The notes under the pieces were generated by a model. That model was given only the letters and a program-made list of their open reading frames with translations, was not told the DNA's origin and made no database searches. A stretch of 64,000 bases of DNA from Erinaceus europaeus (taxonomy: Eukaryota > Chordata > Mammalia > Eulipotyphla > Erinaceidae), in contig NW_026647180.1 of NCBI RefSeq assembly GCF_950295315.1, positions 1,054,001 to 1,118,000 of the forward strand, in the 5' to 3' direction. Both the position numbers and the translations under genes were made by a program. Below, one piece after another: positions 53,667 to 63,557 of the stretch; position 1 is the first letter of the stretch, and each line of letters opens with the position of its first letter.

Positions 53667-54468
53667 ATGCATAAAAATATTGACTTTTCTGTCTAGATAC
53701 TATGTATTCATTTTCTCATTACTATATTTGTGATAACCAAGAATACATTTTGCTTAAAGGAAAATATTTCTTTGAAAGGAAAGAGAAGAAAGAAATAATG
53801 AAGGCAAAGGGGTATAAACTAGTCCTTTCAGTTCCTTTGACACTCAGATACTTAATGCACACACAAAAAAAGCGGTGTCTAGAATTTAAATAATAGTACC
53901 AGATAAACAAAAAGATAATATACCTGAGATACCTTTCCTTCCTAGAAAAACTGAAATAACCCGTTTTAGTGAATCTAATATATTGTCTTGATAATGACTT
54001 ATAATATTACTTATTTCTAAATGTATAGAGATTGTTCATGCAGTACAAGCACAAGTGTGTTATATAGAGGGATATAAGTAGATCTGTAAATTTTTGTACA
54101 TCTGTTTTCATTCACTTCTATTATTACTGTCTTAGAATATATTGAGGAAGACTGAGAGCCTAAGGGAAGGAAAAAGAGAGTGGTAAGAAAAAGGAGAGAA
54201 AATGCTGGAAGACTGACCTTAAAAGAAGACTCAAACTGTGTACAATGATGCTGGATATGTTGCTGGATGGATCGGGGATGTTTTTAGATTTCTCTATTGT
54301 CTCAGGCAATCCAGGAAGTGATGCAGTAAGTGTATGTATTAGGCATGGACTCTATTCTGAGACTGGGATGAGGTAGGATTCAAATTCCCATTTGAAAGAA
54401 ACTCTCTGTTTCATCCCACAGTGCCTAACCATGAATACCTGCTTCAGAACCAGGTTATTTTGAAAGAA
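52801..54468. other. Unassigned DNA with a CA repeat
   Basis: A 127-codon frame at 52945-53328 (+) has no recognised motif. 53700-54468 is AT-rich with no feature. Confidence 0.4.
53614..53664. repeat. (CA)n microsatellite
   Basis: Uninterrupted CA run of about 50 bp. Confidence 0.97.
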
Positions 54469-54477
54469 GACAGGGAT

Positions 54478-54817
54478 TTTTTTCCCTCCTCCAGGGTTAT
54501 TGCTGGGCTCGGTGCCTGCAGCATGAATCCACCGCTCCTGGAGGCCATTTATTTTTTCCCCCTTTTGTTGCCCTTGTTGTAGCTATTATTATTGCCCCTG
54601 TTGACGCAATTTGTTGTTGGATAGGACAGAGAGAAATGGAGAGAGGAGGGAAAGACGGAGAAGGGGAGAGAAAGATAGACACCTGCAGACCTGCTTCACC
54701 GCCTGTGAAGCGACTCCCCTGCAGGTGGGGAGCCAGGGGCTCGAACCGGGATCCTTACGCCGGTCCCTGCGCTTTGCGCCACCTGCGCTTAACCCACTGC
54801 GCCACCGCCCGACTCCC
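54478..54817 (-). mobile_element. SINE-A, antisense, young, with target-site duplication
   Basis: Full length from CCTCCAGGGTTATTGCTGGG to CCACTGCGCCACCGCCCGAC. Box B complement GGCTCGAACCG and box A complement are intact. GACAGGGAT at 54469-54477 and 54818-54826 is the target-site duplication. Confidence 0.96.
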
Positions 54818-55004
54818 GACAGGGATGTTTTTGACCAGTTTCTTTTTTTTTTTTAATTTCTTAGTAGCCATTTTCTCCATACCATTCTAATACTCTCCCA
54901 TCAATAATTATATATTGAGAAACTGTATTAGCTTGCTATGTAGTATGACCAGACTAGGATGTCTAGTTAAATAATTTTATTATTCTGACTTTTTTATTTT
55001 TTAA

Positions 55005-55268
55005 CCACCAGTGTTATTGCTGGGGCTCACGCTTGCACTATGATTCCATTGCTCTCCGCAGTCACTTTTTCCTTTTCTAATTTGCCACGCCAGAGAGATA
55101 TAGACATGGGGAGAGAAGGATAAAGGCAGACATCAGCAGCACTGCTCCAGCACTTGGGAGGTGTTCTCCACTCCCTTCCCCACCCAGGAATAGGGTCCAG
55201 GGACTTAAAACAAGGTCCTGCCCCTGGCTCCTTGTGTGCGCTACCAGGTGCACCACTGCCAGGCCCCT
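55005..55268 (-). mobile_element. SINE, antisense, diverged
   Basis: ACCACCAGTGTTATTGCTGG, AGCAGCACTGCTCCAGCACT and CAGGTGCACCACTGCCAGGC. Confidence 0.65.
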
Positions 55269-55638
55269 GGTGACTCTTAAAACAAATACTGTCCATTAAA
55301 AGGCAGAAGTCTGACAGACAGTATGTGACAAGACTCAGTGCCCTCTCTGCTTTCTGTCTTTGCTCATAGAGGCATCCTTGATGTAGGACTGTATGTAAAG
55401 GAAATATTTCCATGGTGAGGTACATCATTCTCCTCCTGGACTTAAGACTGGTTGGGCTTTCTTCCTTTTCTCCTTCTATAATGCTCTCAACTAGAAAGTG
55501 GGCCAGGTGGCCTCCTGGCTCTCCACCTCCTCTCAGCACACAGGTCATCAAAGAATGTCCACAACTCATTTGCCAATGGATTCATTCTTTCAAAAATGGT
55601 TTTATGAGGATAACATTGCCTTTGTGTATGTACACACA

Positions 55639-55679
<41 letters not shown>

Positions 55680-55983
55680 ATGCTCCTGGAAATAGTGTGT
55701 CTGTGACAGCATCCATGTGGATATCCTACAGTGATATTTACTGTTTAGAATTATATAATTAGATGACGATGACCACTGCATGAAATAGGGGCAAGGCTTG
55801 TGCAATCTCTATTATTTCCAATAACAGCCTGGAAGTCTATAGTCATCTCTAAAGAAAAAGATTAAAAGACTCAAAGCTGTAGGTGCAACTGGCTTCAGAG
55901 GGTAACTCTGTCAACTCTCAGTTATGACACTGACCTTTGACCACTGACATCACAGCCCAGGTTCCTTGGCTACAGCGGAATCT
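55269..55983. other. Unassigned DNA and outer edge of arm B
   Basis: Apart from the CA repeat nothing is recognised up to about 55930, where similarity to arm A begins. Confidence 0.4.
55637..55678. repeat. (CA)n microsatellite
   Basis: Uninterrupted CA run of about 42 bp. Confidence 0.97.
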
Positions 55984-56244
55984 TCAGTCTCGGAGACTGA
56001 GCTGAACAGTGCGCACAGTGCTGTGCCCAGCTTTCTCTTTCACATCAAGGAGTGAAGAGTAGAGGATGTCTGTGTCTATCAGAAAGTCTTCGAGGCTTTC
56101 AGGGTGTCTGGGCTGGCTGCCCTGCTTAAGGTATAGTCTGTTCACATGGCCTGTGTGACCAGCAGAGGAGGAGGAGGGTGGTCCCAGGACGTGCTCTGTG
56201 TGATGCCCACAGACAGAATACTCAGCTTCAGCCATAGTTATCAA
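55984..56244 (-). CDS. Divergent open frame, arm B (LYLKQGSQPRHPESLED)
   Basis: An 86-codon minus-strand frame (MITMAEAEYSVCGHH at its start) with NRLYLKQGSQPRHPESLED, FLIDTDILYSSLLDVK and a Lys/Ser-rich end. It is the counterpart of 19255-19501 in arm A, where the same motif occurs with replacements and silent changes. It sits about 1 kb upstream of, and divergent from, the first PH exon of arm B. No domain or family was recognised. The intact frame in both arms argues for former or present coding function. Confidence 0.45.
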   Translation of the reverse strand: MITMAEAEYSVCGHHTEHVLGPPSSSSAGHTGHVNRLYLKQGSQPRHPESLEDFLIDTDILYSSLLDVKEKAGHSTVRTVQLSLRD

Positions 56245-57288
56245 CAGTTAATTGTGCTCATGAGATTCCCTTCTGCTGATGCCAGAGAGCAGGCTTGAAC
56301 TGTTAGCATCTGAGTCCTGTGGGCTTACTATGGGCACAGCCAAGGAATAGCTTAGTACTTCCTTGAGTTGAGAAACATTTGAATGTTTGGTTTATTCTCG
56401 GCTGATCATGGATTCCTGCCCCCCTCAACCCCAAAGTGATGACTGACTTAAAGAAGATTAGAGTCAGTTTTCCAGAATCCTGTTATCTAAGTGTGTATGT
56501 TAACCTGAGACCACAATGGAATGACTTCTTCACACTCTTGGATCTATGCAATCTGACCCCTATAGGTCACACATAGATCTGTTTAAAATTATTTTTATTA
56601 GAAAGGAATAGAGAGAGAACAAAAAATAAGAAAAAAGAAGCAGAGAGAAATGAAAAGGGGGAGAGGAATGGGTAGGGAGAGAGGCAGAGTCACTGAGGCA
56701 AAAACTGCAAATGATACTTGGGGTTGATTATGCTCCACAACACTCTAGACACTGTGCTGCCTTCAGGCCTTGGCCCTGTGTCCCTGAATTGGTTCTTTGA
56801 AACATTTCTCATCCTCTCTCCTTTGACCTCTTAGTGTCCCCTTACATTTTTTTATCCTTATATTTTGGGGTCAGTGTTAATTCACTACAGTGTGATTTGC
56901 TGACATGGGGTGTCTGCACAACACTCTCACCCCCACTCAGGTCCTCTCCCAGCACCAAGCACCAGGGCCCCTATACCCTCACTCCCCCTCACTCCCTCTC
57001 AGTGTCTCCTTTTTACCAGGTCCTGAGACTCTGCTACTTCCTTGTCCCCTGACACTGAAATGACAGGCCCTGTGCCCTGTCCTTTAAGCTTCCCTCCATT
57101 ACCACCAAGCCCTGAGTGACCTCAACTCTCACAGGAGCTCTGTCTAGCTCAAGACTCCTGAATTGGGTTGCTGAGCCCTTCTGGGGAACTAGACTCCTCT
57201 GTAATGCTCTGTGAGTGCTGACATCAGCAGGAGCCCCTGTGTTCTACCTGCCAGTGACAAACTGCCTTGTGGGTCTGCTGTGTTGCAG
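56245..57288. other. Spacer between divergent units, arm B
   Basis: Carries blocks shared inversely with arm A (56440-56500 and 57100-57170) and a degraded SINE-B antisense remnant at 56585-56775. No first exon of the PH gene was identified. Confidence 0.5.
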
Positions 57289-57444
57289 CTCTTCTGTGGA
57301 GGAGGGTAGTCCAGAAGAGAAGAACCTAGTGTTGCCTCATGGCCATATCCAGTTCTTCGGCTCTGGCAAATTCCAGAAGGGTCGGAGGTGGCAGAAAAGG
57401 CAACTGATCTTATATTCCAAGGTTTTGCTCATCTCCAACACAAA
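57289..57444 (+). CDS. ARHGAP20-like PH-domain exon 1, arm B
   Basis: After the acceptor CTGCTGTGTTGCAG, 156 bp reading SSVEEGSPEEKNLVLPHGHI, QFFGSGKFQKGRRWQKRQ and LILYSKVLLISNTK, ending at a GTATGT donor. This matches the start of the ARHGAP20 PH domain (pattern: hydrophobic-x-GxV-LK-G--QERHLFLF). In arm A the same exon is 162 bp. Frame and phase are intact. Confidence 0.78.
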
Positions 57445-57452
57445 GTATGTAC

Positions 57453-57675
57453 CTGCTCAACCTGAAGTTGGTGTAATGCACCAAAGTAAAAAACTCTGGG
57501 GTGGAGGAGTGGGGGGGGAATACAGGTCCTGGAAAAGGATGGCAGAGGACCTAGTGGGGGTTGTATTATTATGGGGAACTCTCAGGGAAAACTGAGAAAT
57601 ATTATATATGTACAAACTATTGTAGTTACTGTTGACTATACAGCATTAATCCCCCAATAAAAATGACTAAAAGCA
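57453..57675 (+). mobile_element. L1 3' end in the PH gene intron
   Basis: GAGGACCTAGTGGGGGTTGT, TATGTACAAACTATTGTAG and CCCCCAATAAAAATGAC match the end of the L1 at 15676-16188. It starts about 8 bp after the exon 1 donor. Confidence 0.85.
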
Positions 57676-57768
57676 AGAAATACACCCACCATCTCCTTAG
57701 GAGAAACCCAGATGCTCACAGATCGCTGGGATAGAAGCTTACAGTGCTGTGCTCTATTCCCTCTCCAG

Positions 57769-57905
57769 GTACAAGAGTCACTTCAGAATCAAGTACTTGG
57801 TGCCCCTGATGGACATGAGGGTGGAACCAGCATGAAGAAAGCCGCGAGAGCCCACACATCACTGGTCCTGGGCTGGGCTGAGCGCAGCTTCGTGGTCTCT
57901 TTTCA
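57769..57905 (+). pseudogene. ARHGAP20-like PH-domain exon 2, arm B, frameshifted
   Basis: Acceptor CCCTCTCCAG and donor GTAAG are both good. The exon opens YKSHFRIKYLVPLMDMRVEP, reaches a TGA, and in a shifted frame continues KKAARAHTSLVLGWAERSF and VVSF. Arm A's counterpart is 150 bp and open; this one is 137 bp, 13 bp shorter, so the frame is lost between the two halves. Both halves still match the PH pattern (GW...FVV.F). Arm B therefore cannot make a normal PH domain unless the shift is a sequencing error. Confidence 0.78.
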
Positions 57906-58074
57906 GTAAGACTGCAGCCAGGCCCTGCCTGTCTCCTCATGACTCTTAGGGGGAGCACAGCTCCATCTGGGGGTCTATTAGCCACATGTTCTCTGACCCC
58001 CACAAGGACAGCTCTGTGCTCTCCATTGTCCTCCAATGGCTCTGATTCAGGCAAACACATGTAGCTGCTAAGAT

Positions 58075-58160
58075 CTCTGCAAGTAGGGACCCGGGGATTG
58101 AAACCAGGTCCTTGTGCATGGTAGCATGTGCAGTTAACCATCTGCACCACCAACTGATCC
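58075..58160 (-). mobile_element. SINE-B head remnant, antisense
   Basis: AAGTAGGGACCCGGGGATTG, AACCAGGTCCTTGTGCATGG and CACCACCAACTGATCCC. Confidence 0.6.
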
Positions 58161-58379
58161 CAAACCCAATTTCTCCTCCATTTAGAAGATTTCCTCGTCA
58201 TCCCAGCAAACTGTTAAAGAGCAGGACCCCTCAGCACCCAGTGACCAGGACAGGCATCCTGGATCACACAGTCCCACCGATAACAATCAATGATGCTGTT
58301 TATATTGGCCGGCATTATAATATGTTTGTTTGAATTTTGTGCATTTTAACTTTTTTTCTCCCCTTCTCTTTGATTTCAG

Positions 58380-58421
58380 GTCAGTTGAGAAGATGGAGCA
58401 ATGGTACAACAAGCTTTATGA
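58380..58421 (+). CDS. ARHGAP20-like PH-domain exon 3, arm B
   Basis: A 42-bp exon after TTTGATTTCAG. Together with the last bases of exon 2 it reads QSVEKMEQWYNKLYE and ends at a GTATGT donor. This fits the C-terminal helix of a PH domain (in ARHGAP20: SSPEQKDKWLSLLQ). Phase joins correctly to exon 2's second half and to the next exon. Confidence 0.65.
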
Positions 58422-58922
58422 GTATGTCCTTATTTCATGTATTTCAAATCTTCAAGTTCTCAGAATGCAGAGTCCTAGCAGTCAATGCCCATCGCTCTTG
58501 TCCCCCTTCTCTCCACGCTGTGATGGGAGCTAACATCACCCTGCACCATGTATTAAATGGCCCTGACTTAAGGGCAGATTTCTTCATGGGCTGGTACTCA
58601 AAGGAAATATACCTGCCAGCCCTACAGCCCAGGGAGGTTCTGGCCTGGACTCCAGGCAGGAAAGCTGCCAGGAGGATGGGATCTGCAGCCCTGGTCTCAG
58701 AGACCTGACACCATAGACATGTTTTCTTGGATCTGTCTCATTCTCTGGAAATACATTTGCATACTGTTTCTCTCATTAGATCTTGCATATATCTTCAAAA
58801 AGTTGCTATGTTGAAAAAGCATTGAAAAATGCTGAAATGATTAGCCAAACACAAGTTCATTTGAAAATAGTTTAACAGATCATTTTTCCTTCTCTCTTTT
58901 GGGTCACTGTGGAATCCATTAG

Positions 58923-58986
58923 AAAAATTTGCACTGCCGTTCTCGACTACCTGGACACCATCCTAGAGGAGGCAGAAGGCAACTGT
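58923..58986 (+). CDS. Arm B exon 4 (helical linker)
   Basis: 64 bp between AG at 58921-58922 and a GTGAGT donor. In phase it reads KICTAVLDYLDTILEEAEGN, an amphipathic helix continuing the PH helix. The acceptor lacks a strong pyrimidine tract directly before it. Confidence 0.5.
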
Positions 58987-60927
58987 GTGAGTGTTTCTAA
59001 CACTAGAACTCACATCCCATGTTCCTGCTTTACATAGAAAGTGCTCTAGAGATGACGGAAGAATCCAACACTTATCATCCAGAAAGATGTGTTTTCCTAC
59101 TTACAGACATCTCTATAGACACAAAAAAGGGAGTCAAAACTGTATGCAACATTCTCTTGCATATACAGAGTGGTTTGCATTGCTCCCTGTGGATTATTTC
59201 CCCCTGGAATGGGTGACTCTACTAATTAAAGAGAAAATAACAAGCTCAGTTTTCTTTATGCTACTGGATCAAAAGAAAGCTAGGAGGGACCAGGCAGTGG
59301 TGTATCTGGTAGAGTGCACATGTTACCATGCAAGATGACCTGGGTTCAAGTCTCTGAGTCCTACTTGTGGCAGGGGGAGGTTCATGAGTGGTGAGGCAGT
59401 ACTGCAGGTGTCTCTCTAAGTCTATGCCCCTTTCTCCCCCTTCTGCTTCCCCTTTATCAAATAATATGAAAAAAGAAGACAATGACAGCCAGGAGCTGTG
59501 GAGTCATGATGCAGCCACCAAGCCCAGTGGCAAAAGAAAGTACATTGAGTATCATTTGTTTTCTGGAATTGCAGTACAATAGCTAAGATATTTACTATGG
59601 GGAACTAAGACATTCTCTTACCCACAATTTCAGTAGTGACTGAATAATGGTTAATAAGCTTATACAACTATAGGGGTAGAGTTCCATGCTCATCATCTCC
59701 AATTTGTAAATGTACTTCTTTCATTAAGTTAGAATCTTTCAGTCATGTGACCTTGGATATTTTTTCTTTCCCATCTTAAATCTTTCCCCATTTTCAGGTA
59801 TGGACACCATCTTCTTCCCTTGGAGTTCTTTTGTTTGTTTTACTATTGATAAATACAGAAAGAAATTGAGTGGGATGGGGAGATAGAAAAGGAAAGACAC
59901 AGAATCACCTAGAGCACTGCTTAACTACTCATGAAGTATTCCCCTTACAGGTGGGGCCTAAGTGTTGAATGTGGGTCCTTGTCCATGGTAATGTGTGTGC
60001 TTAATTAGGTATACTGCCTTGCCTGGCCCTGAGGAGGGTTCTTTCTTCCTTTCTCTCTTTCTTTCTTTTTTCCAGAGCACTGATCAGCTTTGACTTATGG
60101 CTTATAGTGGTCTGGGGGATTGAACCAGGGACTTTGGAGCCTCAGGCATGACAGTCTCTTTGCAAAAACATTATGCTAAGAGGTCCCACTATGTTATTCT
60201 CATGAGATCCCACTTACAGATATACTACACCTATGGATTCTGTCTGCATGTCCCTTGGATACTGTGTGCTCTTTTTACAATTCTTTATTGCATTAGGATG
60301 GGATCATTTTTAATGATCTATCACAAACCAATTCCTCCTTAATTTCTCATCTTCATTAACAGCTTAGTATGTCAATAAGGCTTTCTGGCAGGGCAGTGGC
60401 ACCCAATCCTGGCTTCTGAACTTGGTAAGGTGTGTGCCGAACTAGCAGCACAACTGCCTAACCCTCTTTTTTTTATTTCTTCTTTTGCATAATTTGAAAA
60501 CTGCATCATATCAGGGTTGGCCTTCACTCTGCAGCATTGATGCCATTTTCCTGCTTCTTCATACACCAGCCAATGCTTCTCACGTGGAGGGGGCAGTTCA
60601 AAGCATTTGATTAGATAGTTGACATTTTAAATTAAAAAGTATTTAATCAGCTGGGAGTTACCTGTGTGTATATACCGAGTCTAGAAAGCAAGCAGCAAGA
60701 AATCCACATATCCTTGTCAACACACTTCTAAACATGCACTGAAAATCCAAGGATTCACTAAAATCTACAGTGTTGACTCAAAACCACAGTCACTCCCAGG
60801 GGTCAAGTAGCTTTGTTACTGGACACAGGGCTCTATCTCTCTCTAGGGAAACAGAGCTGCTGGGAAATATGTTGTTCTACTGCTCACTCCATAGGCTTAT
60901 TGTGACCCTGACTTCTTTCTCTCCCAG
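58987..60927. other. Intron of the arm B gene with SINEs
   Basis: Holds SINE-B (+) at 59286-59540, SINE-B (-) at 59840-60030 and SINE-C (-) at 60070-60185. No RA- or RhoGAP-domain exon, as expected for ARHGAP20, was seen. Confidence 0.55.
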
Positions 60928-60994
60928 GAGTTTGAGGAACCTGATCAGGGGTCTGTGAGTTCCAGGATGGAAGAAACCACAGAGCCACCTGCAG
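60928..60994 (+). CDS. Arm B candidate exon 5
   Basis: 67 bp after TTTCTCTCCCAG, ending at GTGAGT. It reads EFEEPDQGSVSSRMEETTEP and PA. Strong splice sites and a matching phase support it; no domain. Confidence 0.45.
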
Positions 60995-61375
60995 GTGAGT
61001 GTCAGGGCAATCTACAAAGAGGCTGACTGGAGTGAGACATTAACTGCAAAGGCTCAGGGAAAATGGTTTCCAGCTTAGCTTCAATACCTTCTGACAGGGA
61101 AAAGTGCAGGCAATAGGCCTCCATGCATTCAGCAGACACTGACCAACTCACTGCTCTGTAACAGGCTCTAATGACAGCCCTTGCTTCTTTACTTCTCTGT
61201 GGCAGACAGGGCTGCTCTATAGAGGTCTTCCTCATGAGGAATTCATTGCATTCTAGGCATAGGAATGTATAAGAGAATCTTCCTCTTTACTTTGTCAACT
61301 CTTCTCTTGGGCACATGCTAGGGCAGGGTCTCTTGTCAGATTCATGGACACAGAAACACAGCCTTCTTTGCACAG

Positions 61376-61415
61376 ATGGTCCAAAGAAGGCCCTTCTGTC
61401 ATCTTCTACAGTGAG
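61376..61415 (+). CDS. Arm B candidate exon 6
   Basis: 40 bp after TTCTTTGCACAG, ending at GTGAGT, reading GPKKALLSSSTV. Its end phase does not fit the next candidate exon, so it may be skipped or non-functional. Confidence 0.3.
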
Positions 61416-61467
61416 GTGAGTCTCTTCATGGTCATCCTGGACCTAGATTCAGTTTCTCTCCATGTAG

Positions 61468-61560
61468 GTGGCAAACATCTGAATGAACACGAAGTGGGCC
61501 AAATGCCAGCCACGGAGGGGCTTCCATTAGAAGCACATGACTCCTGCAGCCTCCAATGTG
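61468..61560 (+). CDS. Arm B candidate exon 7 (duplicate of exon 8)
   Basis: After TCTCCATGTAG the frame reads GKHLNEHEVGQMPATEGLPL, EAHDSCSLQCGDQQ. It resembles the next exon (MAPLPVTEDQ), and the following sequence is also shared, so it is one half of a tandem duplication. The donor is uncertain. Confidence 0.35.
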
Positions 61561-61835
61561 GAGACCAGCAGGGGAGAGGGGACCTGCTGGGTTCCTGCAT
61601 ATGCCTCCTGCCATGTCATATCTCCTTCATGAAACAAGCTCATGACACTGAAAATCAATCTCAAGGAGGGAGTGGGGGGCAGGATTGGCAAGGACCCAGT
61701 AGCCCCAGAGAAAGCCATGCACGTCTCCCCGGAAGACACTGCTTCCTTGCCATACTCTAGCTAAATCCTGTGGTCATGATGGGCTCATCCCAACCACCTC
61801 AGCCTAAACATATGCTTGGATTTCTCTCCATACAG

Positions 61836-61973
61836 ATGGTGAATACCACCATGACAATGGAATGGCTCCACTGCCTGTAACTGAGGACCAGTCAAAGGAA
61901 CAGGAAGTCTCTGGCTTGGATTCCAGCTGCCAGGAGTCCTTCCTGTTGGAGCAGCTATTTGAAGACACCCCAG
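61836..61973 (+). CDS. Arm B candidate exon 8
   Basis: 138 bp after TTCTCTCCATACAG, ending at a GTTAGT donor. It starts and ends in phase 1 and reads GEYHHDNGMAPLPVTEDQS to CQESFLLEQLFEDTP. The string QESFLLEQL resembles a short motif (QEPFLMEQL) after the RA domain of ARHGAP20, weak but consistent with the family. Confidence 0.45.
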
Positions 61974-62196
61974 GTTAGTTCCTCCTCAAGCCCAGATCCC
62001 AGGTCAGGACCAGCAAAGGAGAGGGAAATTGAACACTTTGCTGCAAGTGCCACCTCTCTGGAAATTTCTCCCCTCCTGAAAACAAGCTCATGACACTGAA
62101 AACCAGCCTCACTGGGGAAATGGGACCAGAATATACATCAGAATAGTGACCTAGCATAAATTCTACTTCCAAGTTTCTAGAAACATCTTATTTCTC

Positions 62197-62222
62197 CAAA
62201 AAAAAAAAAAAAAAAAAAAAAA
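62197..62222. repeat. Poly(A) run
   Basis: About 25 A after TTTCTCC, probably a retroposon tail; no clear element precedes it. Confidence 0.8.
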
Positions 62223-62490
62223 GACAAGGCCAGTTAACACACCTTCAAATCAATAAAAAGTAGGGAGTCCAGGTCTCCTTTCTCAAATCCTCAAAGATTT
62301 TCCTGCTGATATGCGGAATCATCTCCTACACTAAAGACTCGATTTGCTTTCTTCATCCGTCCCTCTACAAAGGTTTCAGTTAGGAAGTAGACCCTCCGCC
62401 CCTTGGTTCTCTATGTCCTTCATCCTCTCACTGACTCAGCTCCCTAGGGCCCCTCCTTTGTCCATTGCTAATCCCACTACTATGTTCACA

Positions 62491-62841
62491 GGTCTCTGCA
62501 CTGGGGGTGACTCTACCAGGACCCTGGGCATCTCTGTTGACAGAGGCCACCACAAGAGCATCTTGGTGGCTGTGGACCAGAGGGATGACACTGTCTCCAC
62601 CCTCCATGATGTGGAAAGCATCAGGCAGAGCTCCGTGTTCAATTATCTGCACGGGGGCCCCTCATGGCCACCTTTGCTGGACCTCACTGCCTCTGAGCTC
62701 ATAATTGAATACTTGATGGGTTGTGGGGACAGGGCCACCCACAAGCTGTCACTCTACAACTATGCCCTGAGCCACCCCATCATCCACTCAGTTCTCCTGC
62801 ATCATGTCCGTGCTTTGTACTGGCAACCACAAAGAGCTTAA
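62491..62841 (+). CDS. Arm B candidate large exon, unknown fold
   Basis: An acceptor-like TATGTTCACAG precedes an open frame of 116 codons, in phase 1 as after exon 8. It reads LCTGGDSTRTLGISVDRGHH, KSILVAVDQRDDTVSTLHDV, ESIRQSSVFNYLHGG and onward to LSLYNYALSHPIIHSVLL, then TAA. The composition is that of a folded protein, not low complexity. No family was recognised, and it is not an obvious RhoGAP domain. It could be the terminal exon of the arm B gene or a separate insertion. Confidence 0.45.
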   Translation, partial: GLCTGGDSTRTLGISVDRGHHKSILVAVDQRDDTVSTLHDVESIRQSSVFNYLHGGPSWPPLLDLTASELIIEYLMGCGDRATHKLSLYNYALSHPIIHSVLLHHVRALYWQPQRA

Positions 62842-63199
62842 CAAGGAAGACACGGAGAAGTGAGGCCCTCCATCCTGGTCCCCTTCCTGCTAGATGTAGG
62901 TGCCTCCTTCCTGACTGATGCCAGTGGTTAAAAGGTGACAAGGCTCCTGGACACACCTCATCTACACCATGAGTCTGGATGAACCTAGGCCATGTGAGAT
63001 TAATTCGAGCAAATAGTCTGTGTGAGACACAAGGTGTTCTGTCTGATTAAAACAGGAGAAGAGAATCCCATCCCAACAATGGCAGGACTTTACTCATTCT
63101 CCTGGTGGCAGCACAGTCTGGGTGGAGGCTGCAGATTTTTGCTGTATAGAGAGGAAAGGTTTCTACTATATGCTGACTAGGCTTTAATATATTTAATTC

Positions 63200-63400
63200 T
63201 TTTCATAATGATTCAATTTACCTAATTGCTAGACACAGAAATTAAGACAGGAGGGAGAGACAGAGGGGGAGAGACACCTACAGCTCTGCTTTTCAGCTCC
63301 TGAAGCCTCCCCCTTGGAGGTGGGAACTGGGGCGAGAACCCATGTCCTTGCTCACTGTGGCATGTGTGCTCACCAGGTGGGCACCACTTAGACCCTTCAT
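63200..63400 (-). mobile_element. SINE-B, antisense
   Basis: AGACACAGAAATTAAGACAG, AGACACCTACAGCTCTGCTT, CCCCCTTGGAGGTGGGAACT and GGGCACCACTTAGACCC. Confidence 0.75.
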
Positions 63401-63513
63401 GTATTTATCTCCTTGGAGAAATTCACTCTTTGGCTTACTTCTTCAGGAATCAAGAGGTAGCTAGTATATGAGATTCTGATTTGACTAAAACAGTTCTCTG
63501 TGTTTCATTTCAG

Positions 63514-63557
63514 GCATGAAAAGAAGACAGCCTCCTAATTCCAAGCCAGGAGAGTGA
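63514..63557 (+). CDS. Arm B candidate last coding exon
   Basis: After TTTCATTTCAG, a short frame in phase 1 reads GMKRRQPPNSKPGE and stops at TGA 63555-63557. It could splice directly from exon 8, bypassing the large frame at 62491. Confidence 0.35.
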
